Below, one piece after another: positions 8,322 through 15,816 of a stretch of DNA of 43,460 nt. The notes under the pieces were generated by a model. It did not search any database, was not told the origin of the DNA, and saw only the letters and a list, made by a program, of their open reading frames with translations. How positions within the stretch are numbered: position 1 is the first letter of the stretch; every line of letters starts with the position of its first letter. The position numbers were made by a program, and so were the translations under genes. The DNA is taken from NCBI GenBank assembly GCA_964617995.1, contig CAZTXD010000013.1, positions 1-43,460 on the forward strand. Direction: 5' to 3'. The DNA comes from CAZTXD01 sp964617995. Its GTDB lineage: Bacteria > Actinomycetota > Acidimicrobiia > Spongiisociales > ZC4RG35.

Positions 8322-9476
8322 TCAGCCGTGGGCGACCGCCAGCTCCTCGTCCATATGGGCGACCAGCTTGGCGATACGGCCGGTACAGGTCTCGTCGGCG
8401 ACGGGTGGCATCACCTCGAGAACTCGTTCACTCAGCCGGGAGAAGGCCTCTCCGGCGGGACCGCCGGGCGCGGCCACCACCACCGGGGAGCCTCCGTCGC
8501 CACCTTGCACCACGACCGGGTCGAAGGGGATCCGCCCCACCACCGGGACCCCGATGGCCTCGGCCAGCTCCTCTCCTCCGCCGGTTCCGAACAGGTCGTA
8601 GGTCTCACCGTGGCGGCAGGTGAAACCGGCCATGTTCTCCACCACCCCGATGATGGGCATGTAAGAGCGACGGGCCATGTCGGCTACGCGGATGGCGACC
8701 TTCTGGGCCGCCTGTTGGGGTGTCGTCACCACCAGCATCTCGGCCTGTGGCAGGAGACGTGACAGGGCCATCTGCACGTCTCCGGTCCCGGGCGGCAGGT
8801 CGATAACCAGATAGTCCAGGTTCCCCCAGGCGACCTGGGTGAGGAACTGTTCCAGGGCCTTCGACAGCATGAGGCCTCGCCACATGAGGGCGGTTTCCTC
8901 GGATTCGATGATCAATCCGGTCGAGACCACCGAGATGCCGTGAGCGACGGCGGGGTGGATGAGACGGGTGGCGTCGTCGGCCGTCAGCGGACCCGCGGCT
9001 CCCAGCATGCGCGGGATCGAAAAGCCCCAGATGTCGGCGTCGAGGACACCGACGCGGAAACCGCGTCCGGCGAGACTCAACGCCAGGTTGACGCTGATCG
9101 AGGACTTCCCCACACCTCCCTTGCCGGAGGCTACAGCCAGCACGCGGGTGGCAGGGGGGACCTGGGTGGGCTCGGCACGCTCCCGGGCGTGCCTGCGGGC
9201 TCGGCCCATGAGCTCGGCCCGCTGTGCCCGGGTCATCGCCGTCGTCTCCACCACGACGTCTTCGACTCCCGGTAGGGCCCGGACCTTGCGGACGGTATCT
9301 CCCTCGATCTGGCCGCGCATCGGGCACTCGGCGATGGTGAGGGCGATGCCGATGTTGGCGAGTCCGGTGTCGTCGAGGTCCACCGACGACACCATCCCCA
9401 ACTCGACGATGTTTCCGCCTAGCTCGGGGTCGTTGACGGCTTCCAGGGCCTTGTAGATATCGTCTTGCGTTGCCAT
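8322..9476 (-). CDS. mrp: Mrp/ApbC family P-loop ATPase, iron-sulphur cluster carrier
   Basis: The 384-residue protein has an N-terminal MIP18/DUF59 domain (about 1-85, with AECPMRGQIE carrying its Cys) and a ParA/MinD-type ATPase domain. The deviant Walker A is GKGGVGKSS at about 118-126, with YLVIDLPPGTGDVQMAL further on. Mrp proteins carry 4Fe-4S clusters to apo-targets. The CxxC pair that bridges the cluster in the dimer (CSNC in E. coli) reads CRHG here, so only the first Cys remains. It is divergent from the ErpA-type gene 96 bases away, which fits a shared iron-sulphur role. The 3' end faces the four-hairpin region. Confidence 0.92.
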   Translation of the reverse strand: MATQDDIYKALEAVNDPELGGNIVELGMVSSVDLDDTGLANIGIALTIAECPMRGQIEGDTVRKVRALPGVEDVVVETTAMTRAQRAELMGRARRHARERAEPTQVPPATRVLAVASGKGGVGKSSISVNLALSLAGRGFRVGVLDADIWGFSIPRMLGAAGPLTADDATRLIHPAVAHGISVVSTGLIIESEETALMWRGLMLSKALEQFLTQVAWGNLDYLVIDLPPGTGDVQMALSRLLPQAEMLVVTTPQQAAQKVAIRVADMARRSYMPIIGVVENMAGFTCRHGETYDLFGTGGGEELAEAIGVPVVGRIPFDPVVVQGGDGGSPVVVAAPGGPAGEAFSRLSERVLEVMPPVADETCTGRIAKLVAHMDEELAVAHG

Positions 9477-9517
9477 GCGCCTCGAATCGGCGGGAATGCG
9501 ATGTCCACGTTATCCCT

Positions 9518-9523
9518 TATACT
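9518..9523 (+). promoter_or_regulatory. Candidate -10 element (TATACT) upstream of the ErpA-type gene
   Basis: TATACT lies 49 bases before the ATG at 9573 in the divergent mrp/erpA interval and is close to the sigma-70 consensus TATAAT. No convincing -35 is seen 16-18 bases upstream. Confidence 0.4.
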
Positions 9524-9572
9524 GAGTGACTGTGAACCGGCAGCCATCAGCCGACCAGGGTGAAACGAACGT

Positions 9573-9935
9573 ATGAACCAGATTCTCACGATCAAGTCGA
9601 GCAAGCCGGAGCAGACCGTGATGCTCACCGATGCGGCAGTATCGAAGGTGGGTGAGCTGATCGCCGCCGAAGGTGACGAGGACCTGGCACTGCGCATGGC
9701 GGTGAAGCCGGGCGGCTGCTCGGGATTCTCCTACGAGCTCTTCTTCGACAGCCAGATCGAGGACGTCGACATCGTTGAGCAGTTCGGTGACGTGCGGGTA
9801 GTGGTCGATCCCCAGTCCGCCGAGATGATCAAGGGAGCCACCCTCGACTTCAAGGACGGGTTGATGGGGGCCGGGTTCGCCATCGACAACCCCAACGTGA
9901 GCCGTACCTGTGGCTGCGGCAACAGCTTCGGCTGA
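9573..9935 (+). CDS. erpA: A-type iron-sulphur carrier (ErpA/HesB/IscA family)
   Basis: The 120-residue protein is a small scaffold/carrier that binds a 2Fe-2S or 4Fe-4S cluster and passes it to apo-enzymes. The three ligand cysteines of the family are present: Cys49 in KPGGCSGFSYEL, and Cys113 and Cys115 in RTCGCGNSFG near the C-terminus. Length and motif spacing are normal. A divergent mrp gene shares the upstream region, and 9518-9523 is a candidate -10. A weak ribosome site (GGGTGAA) lies upstream of the ATG. The exact subgroup (ErpA versus IscA) cannot be settled by eye; erpA is used because actinobacterial single A-type carriers are usually named so. Confidence 0.9.
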   Translation: MNQILTIKSSKPEQTVMLTDAAVSKVGELIAAEGDEDLALRMAVKPGGCSGFSYELFFDSQIEDVDIVEQFGDVRVVVDPQSAEMIKGATLDFKDGLMGAGFAIDNPNVSRTCGCGNSFG

Positions 9936-9974
9936 CACGCCCGGCTCTGCCGTCTCGACCTCCCACGCATTCGG

Positions 9975-9980
9975 TAGCCT
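9975..9980 (+). promoter_or_regulatory. Candidate -10 element (TAGCCT) of the ridA-ALDH7 operon
   Basis: TAGCCT in the context TTCGGTAGCCTGG lies 31 bases before the ridA ATG. It matches the GGTA(C/G)CCTG pattern seen before the FxsA-like and TetR genes. A good ribosome site (AGGAGG) lies between it and the start. Confidence 0.35.
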
Positions 9981-10011
9981 GGCTGGGCGATCCCCCTAGG
10001 AGGCATAGCCC

Positions 10012-10410
10012 ATGTCCAAGTCGACCCTCGACACGCCGTCGGCACCACCGGCGATCGGTCCGTACTCCGTGGCGACCGAGTCGATGGGCCTGGTGTTCCT
10101 CTCAGGCCAGGTAGCGCTGGATCCGGTAACGGGAGAGCGGGCCCCCGACCAGATCGACGCCCAGACCCGGCGAGTTCTCGACAACATCGGGCTGATCCTC
10201 GGCGACCTGGGGCTCGGCTACTCCGACATCGTCAAGACGACCATCTTCCTGGCCAACATGGCCGACTATCCCATCGTCAACGACATCTACGGCGCCTACT
10301 TCACCGAACAGCCTCCGGCTCGTTCCGCCATCCAGGCGGCGGCGCTGCCGGGAGGCTTCCTGATCGAGATCGAAGCGGTCGCCGCCCGCCAGACCCCCGA
10401 GGAGGACTGA
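10012..10410 (+). CDS. RidA/YjgF family enamine/imine deaminase
   Basis: The 132-residue protein has the RidA fold. RidA proteins form trimers that hydrolyse reactive 2-aminoacrylate and related imines to keto acids and ammonia. Visible markers are AIGPYSVA at the N-terminus, LVFLSGQVALDP, and the substrate-carboxylate Arg in PPARSAIQAAALP followed by IEIEAVA, the C-terminal signature with the acidic residue. A strong ribosome site (AGGAGG) precedes the ATG. Only one base separates its stop from the ATG of the ALDH7 gene, so the two are an operon. As the substrate of ALDH7 enzymes cyclises to an imine (piperideine-6-carboxylate), a linked imine-handling role is plausible, but this is inference. 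Confidence 0.92.
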   Translation: MSKSTLDTPSAPPAIGPYSVATESMGLVFLSGQVALDPVTGERAPDQIDAQTRRVLDNIGLILGDLGLGYSDIVKTTIFLANMADYPIVNDIYGAYFTEQPPARSAIQAAALPGGFLIEIEAVAARQTPEED

Positions 10411-10411
10411 C

Positions 10412-11935
10412 ATGGATCGCCAGCGAGTGTTCGAGACTTTCGGGTTTCCCGAGGACGGAGTCGTTCCCGGTGTCAGCATCGCCGGTGAGTGGCGACAGGG
10501 CTTGGGTGAGACCGTCGAAATCCCCAATCCGGCGACGGGAGGGACCCTCGCCCGGGTGAGCCTGGCGGGAGAGTCCGACTACGAAGACGCCGTCACCTCC
10601 TCGGTGGAGGCGTTCGAGCGGTGGCGATCGCTCCCGGCTCCGGCGAGAGGTGAATACGTACGGCGCCTGGGACTCGCTCTTCGGGAGAACCGCGAGGAGT
10701 TGGGTGCCCTCGTCGCCTTGGAGGTGGGCAAGATCCTTCCCGAGGGTGTCGGCGAAGTGCAGGAGATGATCGACATCTGCGACTTCGCCGTGGGACTGTC
10801 CCGCCAGCTCTACGGCAAGACGATGGCCTCGGAGCGGCCGAACCACCGGATGTACGAACAGTGGCATCCCCTGGGCCCGGTGGGGGTCATCAGCGCCTTC
10901 AACTTTCCGGTGGCGGTCTGGTCGTGGAACGCCACGGTGGCAGCGGTCTGCGGGGACCCGGTGTTGTGGAAGCCGTCGGAGCGAACTCCGTTGACGGCGG
11001 TGGCGGTGACGCGGATATGCAACGAGGTCATGGACGGATCGGGCTTCGAAGGTGTCTTCAACCTGGTCGCCGGCACGGGAACCACGGTGGGTGATGCCAT
11101 GGTCAACGATCGCCGCCTACCCCTCATCTCCGCCACCGGTTCGACGCGGATGGGCAGTGTCGTCGGTCCTGCGGTGGCGACCCGGTTGGGGAGGAGCATC
11201 CTCGAGCTGGGAGGCAACAACGCCATCATCGTCATGGACGACGCCGACATCGAGCTGACGGTGCGGGCATCTCTGTTCGCGGCGGTGGGAACCGCCGGTC
11301 AGCGCTGCACCAGCCTCCGGCGCCTCGTCGTCCATCGCGCCATCGCCGACAAGGTCGTCGACCGGCTGCGGGAGGCCTACTCCCAGGTCCCGATAGGCGA
11401 TCCGCTGGAGGAGGGCATTCTGATGGGTCCCCTGGTCAATCGAGTGGCGGTCGACCAGATGCAGGCGGCATTGGAGACGGCGCGTTCGCAGGGAGCCCAG
11501 ATCGTGACCGGCGGGGCGGTGATCGACCGACCCGGGTTCTTCGTCGAGCCGACCATCGCCCGTGTTCCCAAGGATGCCGCCATCACGCAGGAGGAGACCT
11601 TCGCTCCCATCCTGTGGGTGATCGAGTTCGACAGCATCGAGGAGGCCATCGAGATCCACAACGGGGTCAACCAGGGGCTCTCGTCGGCGATCTTCACCCA
11701 GTCCCTCAAGCACGCGGAGCGCTTCCTCTCCGCCGTCGGCTCCGACTGCGGAATCGCCAACGTGAACATAGGCACGTCCGGAGCCGAGATCGGAGGCGCC
11801 TTCGGCGGGGAGAAGGAGACCGGTGGCGGCCGGGAGGCGGGCTCGGATGCCTGGAAGGCCTACATGCGACGCCAGACCACCACCATCAACTGGGGCGACG
11901 ACCTGCCCCTCGCCCAAGGCATCGAGTTCGGTTGA
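10412..11935 (+). CDS. ALDH7-family aldehyde dehydrogenase (alpha-aminoadipate semialdehyde/piperideine-6-carboxylate dehydrogenase)
   Basis: The 507-residue NAD-dependent dehydrogenase matches the ALDH7/antiquitin/AmaB group. Diagnostic stretches are MYEQWHPLGPVGVISAFNFP (about 149-168), WKPSERTPLTA, ELGGNNAIIVMDDAD with the general-base Glu, and GTAGQRCTSLRRL with the nucleophile at Cys299. The C-terminal ISGAEIGGAFGGEKETGGGRE-type block is also present. Family members oxidise alpha-aminoadipate semialdehyde in lysine (or pipecolate) breakdown. The gene follows ridA by 1 base. Copy 1 of a dispersed palindromic repeat begins 4 bases after its stop codon, between it and the convergent PLP enzyme gene. 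Confidence 0.9.
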   Translation: MDRQRVFETFGFPEDGVVPGVSIAGEWRQGLGETVEIPNPATGGTLARVSLAGESDYEDAVTSSVEAFERWRSLPAPARGEYVRRLGLALRENREELGALVALEVGKILPEGVGEVQEMIDICDFAVGLSRQLYGKTMASERPNHRMYEQWHPLGPVGVISAFNFPVAVWSWNATVAAVCGDPVLWKPSERTPLTAVAVTRICNEVMDGSGFEGVFNLVAGTGTTVGDAMVNDRRLPLISATGSTRMGSVVGPAVATRLGRSILELGGNNAIIVMDDADIELTVRASLFAAVGTAGQRCTSLRRLVVHRAIADKVVDRLREAYSQVPIGDPLEEGILMGPLVNRVAVDQMQAALETARSQGAQIVTGGAVIDRPGFFVEPTIARVPKDAAITQEETFAPILWVIEFDSIEEAIEIHNGVNQGLSSAIFTQSLKHAERFLSAVGSDCGIANVNIGTSGAEIGGAFGGEKETGGGREAGSDAWKAYMRRQTTTINWGDDLPLAQGIEFG

Positions 11936-11939
11936 CACC

Positions 11940-11989
11940 GTTTTTATCAGCGAAACGGTGCGTCCAGCACACCGTTACGTAGGTGAGAA
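11940..11989 (+). repeat. Dispersed palindromic repeat, copy 1
   Basis: This 50-base element begins GTTTTTATCAGCG and ends GTAGGTGAGAA. Its core forms a hairpin from 12-base arms (11951-11962 and 11968-11979) with two mismatches and loop TCCAG. It starts 4 bases after the ALDH7 stop codon and is in the same orientation as that gene. Copies 2 and 3 at 15428 and 19500 are about 90 percent identical and have the same placement. The T-run lies before, not after, the hairpin, so it is not a normal intrinsic terminator. Confidence 0.9.
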
Positions 11990-11995
11990 CGAGAC

Positions 11996-13159
11996 TCAGA
12001 TCCGAGACAGGGCCTGGTCGAGGTCGGAGATCAGATCCTCCACGTCCTCCATGCCGACCGACAGGCGCACCAGCCCGTCGGTGATCCCGGTGGCGATTCG
12101 CTCTTTCCGCGGCATGGCGGCGTGGGTCATGGTGACGGGGTGGGTGACGATGGACTCCACCGCACCCAGGTTCTCGGCGAGCGACCAGAGCCGCACGGAG
12201 TCCATCAGCGCCTTGCCGGCCTCGACACCGCCGGTCACCTCGAACCATGCCATCGCCCCGAACCCGGAGGCCTGCTTCTGGGCGAGATCGTGACCGGGGA
12301 ATGACGCCAGGCCCGGATAGCCCACCTTCTCGACCTTGGGATGCTCCTCCAGCCACGCCGCCACCTGCAGGGCGTTGGCGGATTGCCTTTCCATTCGCTC
12401 CGACAGGGTCTTGATGCCCTGGAGGGTCAGCCAGGCGACCATCGGGGACATGACCAGACCGGCGGAGTTACGGGCGAAGGCGATCCTCTCCTGCAGGGCG
12501 GGATCGTTCACCACCACCGCTCCCCCCAGGGTGGCGTTGTGGCCGTCGAGGTACTTGGTCGTGGAGTGGACGATGACGTCACATCCCAGCTCGAACGGCC
12601 GCTGGAAGTAGGGGGTCAGGAAGGTGTTGTCTGTGACATGGAGGAAACCTCTGCTCCGGCACACCCCGGAGACGGCGGCGAGGTCGGTCAGCTTGAGGGT
12701 CGGATTGGCAGGTGTTTCGGTGAAGACGAGCCTCGTGTCGGACCGTATCGAGGCCGCCAGGGCGTCGACGTCGGAGACATCGACGAAGTCCACGGCCACG
12801 CCGAACTTGCGTAGGAACTGGTCGGCGAACCGGTAGGTGCCCCCGTAGACCACGTCGGCGATGATGACATGGTCCCCGGCCGAGAGCAGACCCAGCATCA
12901 CCGCCACGGTGGCGGCCATGCCCGAGCCGTAGGCAGTGGCGTCGGCACCGCCCTCGAGGGCGGTGATCTTCTCCTCGAAGGCCCGCACCGTGGGGTTGCC
13001 ACCGCGGGCATAGGAGTATCCCTTGGCCATGTAATCGTCCACCGAGTCCTGGACGAACGTGGTCGACTGGTGGATCGGGGTGAGGATGGCTCCGGTGACG
13101 GGATCGGGCGTCACCCCGGCGTGGATCTGGTCGGTACGGAAACCCATGTGATGCCCCAT
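11996..13159 (-). CDS. Cystathionine gamma-synthase/lyase-type PLP enzyme (Cys/Met metabolism)
   Basis: This 387-residue protein is a Cys/Met metabolism PLP-dependent enzyme. Visible blocks are QIHAGVTPDPVTGA, YSYARGGNPTVRAFEE, ASGMAA-like YGSGMAATVAVM, ETPANPTLKLTDL, and the PLP-lysine motif VIVHSTTKYLDGHN. These enzymes make or cleave cystathionine or sulfhydrylate acyl-homoserine. The subgroup (MetB, MetZ or gamma-lyase) is not decidable by eye, so no symbol is given. The ATG at 13159 is preferred; TTG at 13180 and ATG at 13147 are alternatives, and none has a strong ribosome site. It lies 43 bases downstream of the GlnR-like gene on the same strand, perhaps in the glnA transcript. Confidence 0.88.
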   Translation of the reverse strand: MGHHMGFRTDQIHAGVTPDPVTGAILTPIHQSTTFVQDSVDDYMAKGYSYARGGNPTVRAFEEKITALEGGADATAYGSGMAATVAVMLGLLSAGDHVIIADVVYGGTYRFADQFLRKFGVAVDFVDVSDVDALAASIRSDTRLVFTETPANPTLKLTDLAAVSGVCRSRGFLHVTDNTFLTPYFQRPFELGCDVIVHSTTKYLDGHNATLGGAVVVNDPALQERIAFARNSAGLVMSPMVAWLTLQGIKTLSERMERQSANALQVAAWLEEHPKVEKVGYPGLASFPGHDLAQKQASGFGAMAWFEVTGGVEAGKALMDSVRLWSLAENLGAVESIVTHPVTMTHAAMPRKERIATGITDGLVRLSVGMEDVEDLISDLDQALSRI

Positions 13160-13202
13160 TGTGGTCGATGCGGCGGGCAAGGGCCGCGAAGGCCGCCGCC
13201 GG

Positions 13203-13832
13203 TCATCCGAACCGATAGCCGACCGAGCGCACGGTGGTTATCCACGAAGCTCGCTCCTCGCCCAGCTTGGCCCGGACCCGACGGACATGGACGTCCACCG
13301 TCCGCGCCCCGCCGTAGTAGTCGTAGCCCCACACCTTGGAGAGGAGCTGCTGTCGACTCCAGACCCGTCGCTGGTTCTCGACGAGGAAGCGCAGCAACTC
13401 GTACTCCATGTAGGTGAGGTCGAGAGGACGCCCATCGAGCGTGGCCTGGTATGTGAGCGGATTGAGCTCGAGGTCCTTGAATCGCAGGATCTCGTCGACA
13501 CCGGTGGTGGTCATGTGCCGTCGCAGACGTACCCCGAGCTCCACCGGGTCCAGCGGCTCCAGTGCGAAGTCGGTCACGCCCTTCGCCCGTTCGATCAGGG
13601 GGAGTGACGAAGGGTCGGCCACGGCGAGGACGGGCAGGCCGACATCCTCGGCCACCCGCTCCAGGAGTCGAAGCCTCCGCATCGGCTCATCGGAGAGCTC
13701 GACCACCAGGATCGAGGCCTCCGACAGATCCCCGGTTGCGAGGTCGTCGACGAAGGTGACCTCCGCTCCGGCCAGGGCCAGAGCAGCCGCCAACTCCTCG
13801 GAGCAGTCGGCGGGAAATATGGCCACGTTCAT
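13203..13832 (-). CDS. GlnR-like orphan response regulator with degenerate receiver domain
   Basis: The 209-residue protein has a receiver-like domain (1-105) and an OmpR-type winged-helix domain (115-209). The latter ends VWGYDYYGGARTVDVHVRR-V with AKLG and TTVRSVGYRFG, very like actinobacterial GlnR. The receiver lacks phosphorylation chemistry: the acceptor position in SILVVELSDEP is Glu45 instead of Asp, the N-terminal acidic pair is missing and the usual KP motif reads EP (FALEPLDP). Streptomyces GlnR is likewise an atypical receiver controlling nitrogen genes. The gene lies only 6 bases after glnA on the same strand, supporting nitrogen control. It could alternatively be another orphan regulator; the neighbour argues for GlnR. 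Confidence 0.82.
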   Translation of the reverse strand: MNVAIFPADCSEELAAALALAGAEVTFVDDLATGDLSEASILVVELSDEPMRRLRLLERVAEDVGLPVLAVADPSSLPLIERAKGVTDFALEPLDPVELGVRLRRHMTTTGVDEILRFKDLELNPLTYQATLDGRPLDLTYMEYELLRFLVENQRRVWSRQQLLSKVWGYDYYGGARTVDVHVRRVRAKLGEERASWITTVRSVGYRFG

Positions 13833-13838
13833 CTCAGC

Positions 13839-15200
13839 TCACAAGACGGGGAGGTAGTTCTCTAGCTCGAAGCGCGACACGTGGTGCTGGTATCGCTCCC
13901 ACTCCTTGCGCTTGTTGCGCAGGAACCAGTCGAACACGTGCTCGCCGAGGGCGTCGGCGACCAGCTCTGATCGCTCCATGGCGTCGAGCGCCTCTGACAG
14001 GCTCTCGGGCAGACGGGCTATCCCGGCGGCGGCCCGTTCCGCCGGGGTCATCCGGAAGACGTTGTCCGCTACCTCGGGCGGCAACTCGTATCCCTGTTTC
14101 ACCCCCTCCAACCCGGCCGCCAGCAGAACGGAAAGGGCCAGGTAGGGGTTGGCCACCGCGTCCGGTGAGCGGTACTCAACGCGGACGCTCGACGACTTCC
14201 CCTTCTTGGGAGTGGGGACGCGCACCAGGGCAGTCTGGTTGTTGCGAGCCCAGGAGACGTAGATCGGTGCGTCGAATCCTCCGACCAGCCGCTTGTAGGA
14301 GTTGACCCACTGGTTCGTGACGGCGGTGATCTCCCGGGCGTGCTTCAGGAGACCGGCGATGAACGCTTCCGCTGTGGCCGACAGGCCATTCTGGTTGGAC
14401 GGGTCGTGAAACGTGTTGCGGTCTCCTTCGAACAGGGAGAGATGGAGATGCATCCCCGATCCGTCGTGGCCCTCGAGGGGCTTGGGCATGAAGGTGGCGT
14501 AGATCCCGTGCTGCAACGCGACCTCTTTCACCGTCAGCCGGAAGGTCATGATGTTGTCGGCCATCGTCAGGGCATCCGTGTAGCGGACGATGATCTCGTG
14601 CTGGGAGGGGGCGACCTCGTGGTGGCTGTGCTCTACGGGGATCCCCATCATCTCGAGAGCGTTGATCGTCTTGCGTCGGTACTCCTGGGCGACGTCGAGG
14701 GGAGTCAGGTCGAAGTAGCCGCCCCGGTCGAGAGCAACGGGTTCAGGTCCGGAATCCTCGAAGTAGAAGAACTCCAGCTCGGGCGCCACATAGAACGTGT
14801 ATCCGAGCTCGGCCGCCCTGTCGAGGTTTCGTTTGAGCACTGTTCGGGGATCGCCCCCGAATGGGTCTCCGTCGGGGGTGTGGATGTCGCAGAACATCCG
14901 TGCCACCTGCTGCTCCTGGCGCCACGGCAGGACGGCGAACGTGGAGGGGTCGGGGCGGGCGAGCATGTCGGCCTCTTGCAGGCGGGCGTAGCCGTCGATG
15001 GCGGAACCGTCGAAGGTCATTCCTTCCTCGAAGGCCACCTCGAGCTCGGCGGGGCTGATCGACACCGACTTGAGGAATCCCTGGACGTCTGTGAACCACA
15101 GCCTGATGAAGCGGATGCCGCGCTCCTCGACGGTACGGAGGACGTAGTCGGCTTGCTTGGTCATGACGGTCTGCTGCCCCTGGTGGCTGTCGGTCGCCAT
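13839..15200 (-). CDS. glnA: Glutamine synthetase type I (GSI-alpha-like)
   Basis: The 453-residue enzyme condenses glutamate and ammonia with ATP. Visible motifs are GMTFDGSAIDGYARLQEADM (about 78-97), the metal/glutamate-binding VAPELEFFYF, HHEVAPSQHEI, the ATP-loop FMPKPLEGHDGSGMHLHLSL, and the Arg/Glu region VRVEYRSPDAVANPYLA. The C-terminal part, with MTPAERAAAGIARLPESL followed by EALDAME and ending FELENYLPVL, aligns with Bacillus-type GSI-alpha enzymes that are not regulated by adenylylation. Two ATG starts exist (15200 and 15164); the second would give 441 residues, normal for the group. The following gene encodes a GlnR-like regulator. Of the 227 bases upstream, apart from repeat copy 2, I see only a 7 bp hairpin at 15361-15382 and no clear promoter. 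Confidence 0.95.
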   Translation of the reverse strand: MATDSHQGQQTVMTKQADYVLRTVEERGIRFIRLWFTDVQGFLKSVSISPAELEVAFEEGMTFDGSAIDGYARLQEADMLARPDPSTFAVLPWRQEQQVARMFCDIHTPDGDPFGGDPRTVLKRNLDRAAELGYTFYVAPELEFFYFEDSGPEPVALDRGGYFDLTPLDVAQEYRRKTINALEMMGIPVEHSHHEVAPSQHEIIVRYTDALTMADNIMTFRLTVKEVALQHGIYATFMPKPLEGHDGSGMHLHLSLFEGDRNTFHDPSNQNGLSATAEAFIAGLLKHAREITAVTNQWVNSYKRLVGGFDAPIYVSWARNNQTALVRVPTPKKGKSSSVRVEYRSPDAVANPYLALSVLLAAGLEGVKQGYELPPEVADNVFRMTPAERAAAGIARLPESLSEALDAMERSELVADALGEHVFDWFLRNKRKEWERYQHHVSRFELENYLPVL

Positions 15201-15427
15201 TATGGGAGCCGGTCGGCCCGGTGCGGGAATCGGGCGCGATGGGTTCCTTCACGGGCTCCGCCGGCGAGGCTCATTCTCCAGATGCCTGGCGACAAACGTG
15301 GGAACTGGAGGCTGCTCCGTGATCGCATCGCCTGCGGGCGGAACCATGGCTCCCGTTCAGGGAGCGGAGCAGTCGCCGCTCCGGGCGCGGGAGAAACCGA
15401 AAACCGCTGTCGGGGGGCCCGCGGCTG

Positions 15428-15478
15428 TTCTCACCTACGAAACGGTGCGCTGGACGCACCGTTTCGCTGATAAAAAAC
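15428..15478 (-). repeat. Dispersed palindromic repeat, copy 2
   Basis: Read on the minus strand, this 51-base copy begins GTTTTTTATCAGCG one base after the whiB stop codon plus one, and ends GTAGGTGAGAA. It is the best-conserved palindrome: arms CGAAACGGTGCG and CGCACCGTTTCG pair perfectly over 12 bp around loop TCCAG. It differs from copy 1 by one extra T and two substitutions. As with the other copies, it lies directly after the stop and in the orientation of the upstream gene. Confidence 0.9.
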
Positions 15479-15479
15479 C

Positions 15480-15770
15480 TCAGCCGGTGCGGCGGCGGCG
15501 TTCGGCCAGCCACCGGCGACGGAGCCGCTTGCGCTCATCGGCGGTGAGGCCACCCCAGATGCCGTCTCGCTGGTTGGCCTCGAGGGCGTACAGAAGGCAG
15601 TCGTCGCTGACCTCGCAGCGGGCGCAGACTTCCTTGGCTCGGCGAATCTGGAGTTCTGCGGGGCCGGTCTCGCCGGCCGGGAAGAACAGGTCGGTCGGGT
15701 AATCGGCACAGGCGGCGCGTTCGCGCCAGTCGGTGCTGATCTCGAGTTCGAGTAGTCGCGTTTCCATCAT
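15480..15770 (-). CDS. WhiB family iron-sulphur transcription regulator
   Basis: The 96-residue WhiB-like (Wbl) protein binds a 4Fe-4S cluster and usually acts with the primary sigma factor. The four cluster cysteines are Cys21 (RAACADYP), Cys49, Cys52 and Cys58 (EVCARCEVSDDC). The G(I/V)WGG turn is present as GIWGGLTADER, followed by an Arg-rich DNA-contact tail. The ATG at 15770 was chosen because a GAAGG ribosome-site-like sequence lies before it and a -35/-10 pair is placed just upstream; a TTG at 15809 would start inside that promoter. It is divergent from the CarH-like gene with only 46 bases between them. The specific Wbl subclass cannot be named. Confidence 0.93.
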   Translation of the reverse strand: MMETRLLELEISTDWRERAACADYPTDLFFPAGETGPAELQIRRAKEVCARCEVSDDCLLYALEANQRDGIWGGLTADERKRLRRRWLAERRRRTG

Positions 15771-15780
15771 TTCTGCCTTC

Positions 15781-15809
15781 AGCCTACGGACAATTAGCGT
15801 TAAATTCAA
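15781..15809 (-). promoter_or_regulatory. whiB promoter overlapping the divergent CarH-like gene's -10
   Basis: On the minus strand, TTGAAT (15804-15809) and TAGGCT (15781-15786) are spaced by exactly 17 bases, placing transcription start a few bases before the whiB ATG. On the plus strand, TAAATT (15801-15806) lies 10 bases before the CarH-like ATG and could be its -10. The whiB -35 and this -10 overlap, so one polymerase or a bound regulator could block the other promoter. Confidence 0.5.
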
Positions 15810-15816
15810 TCGTCAT

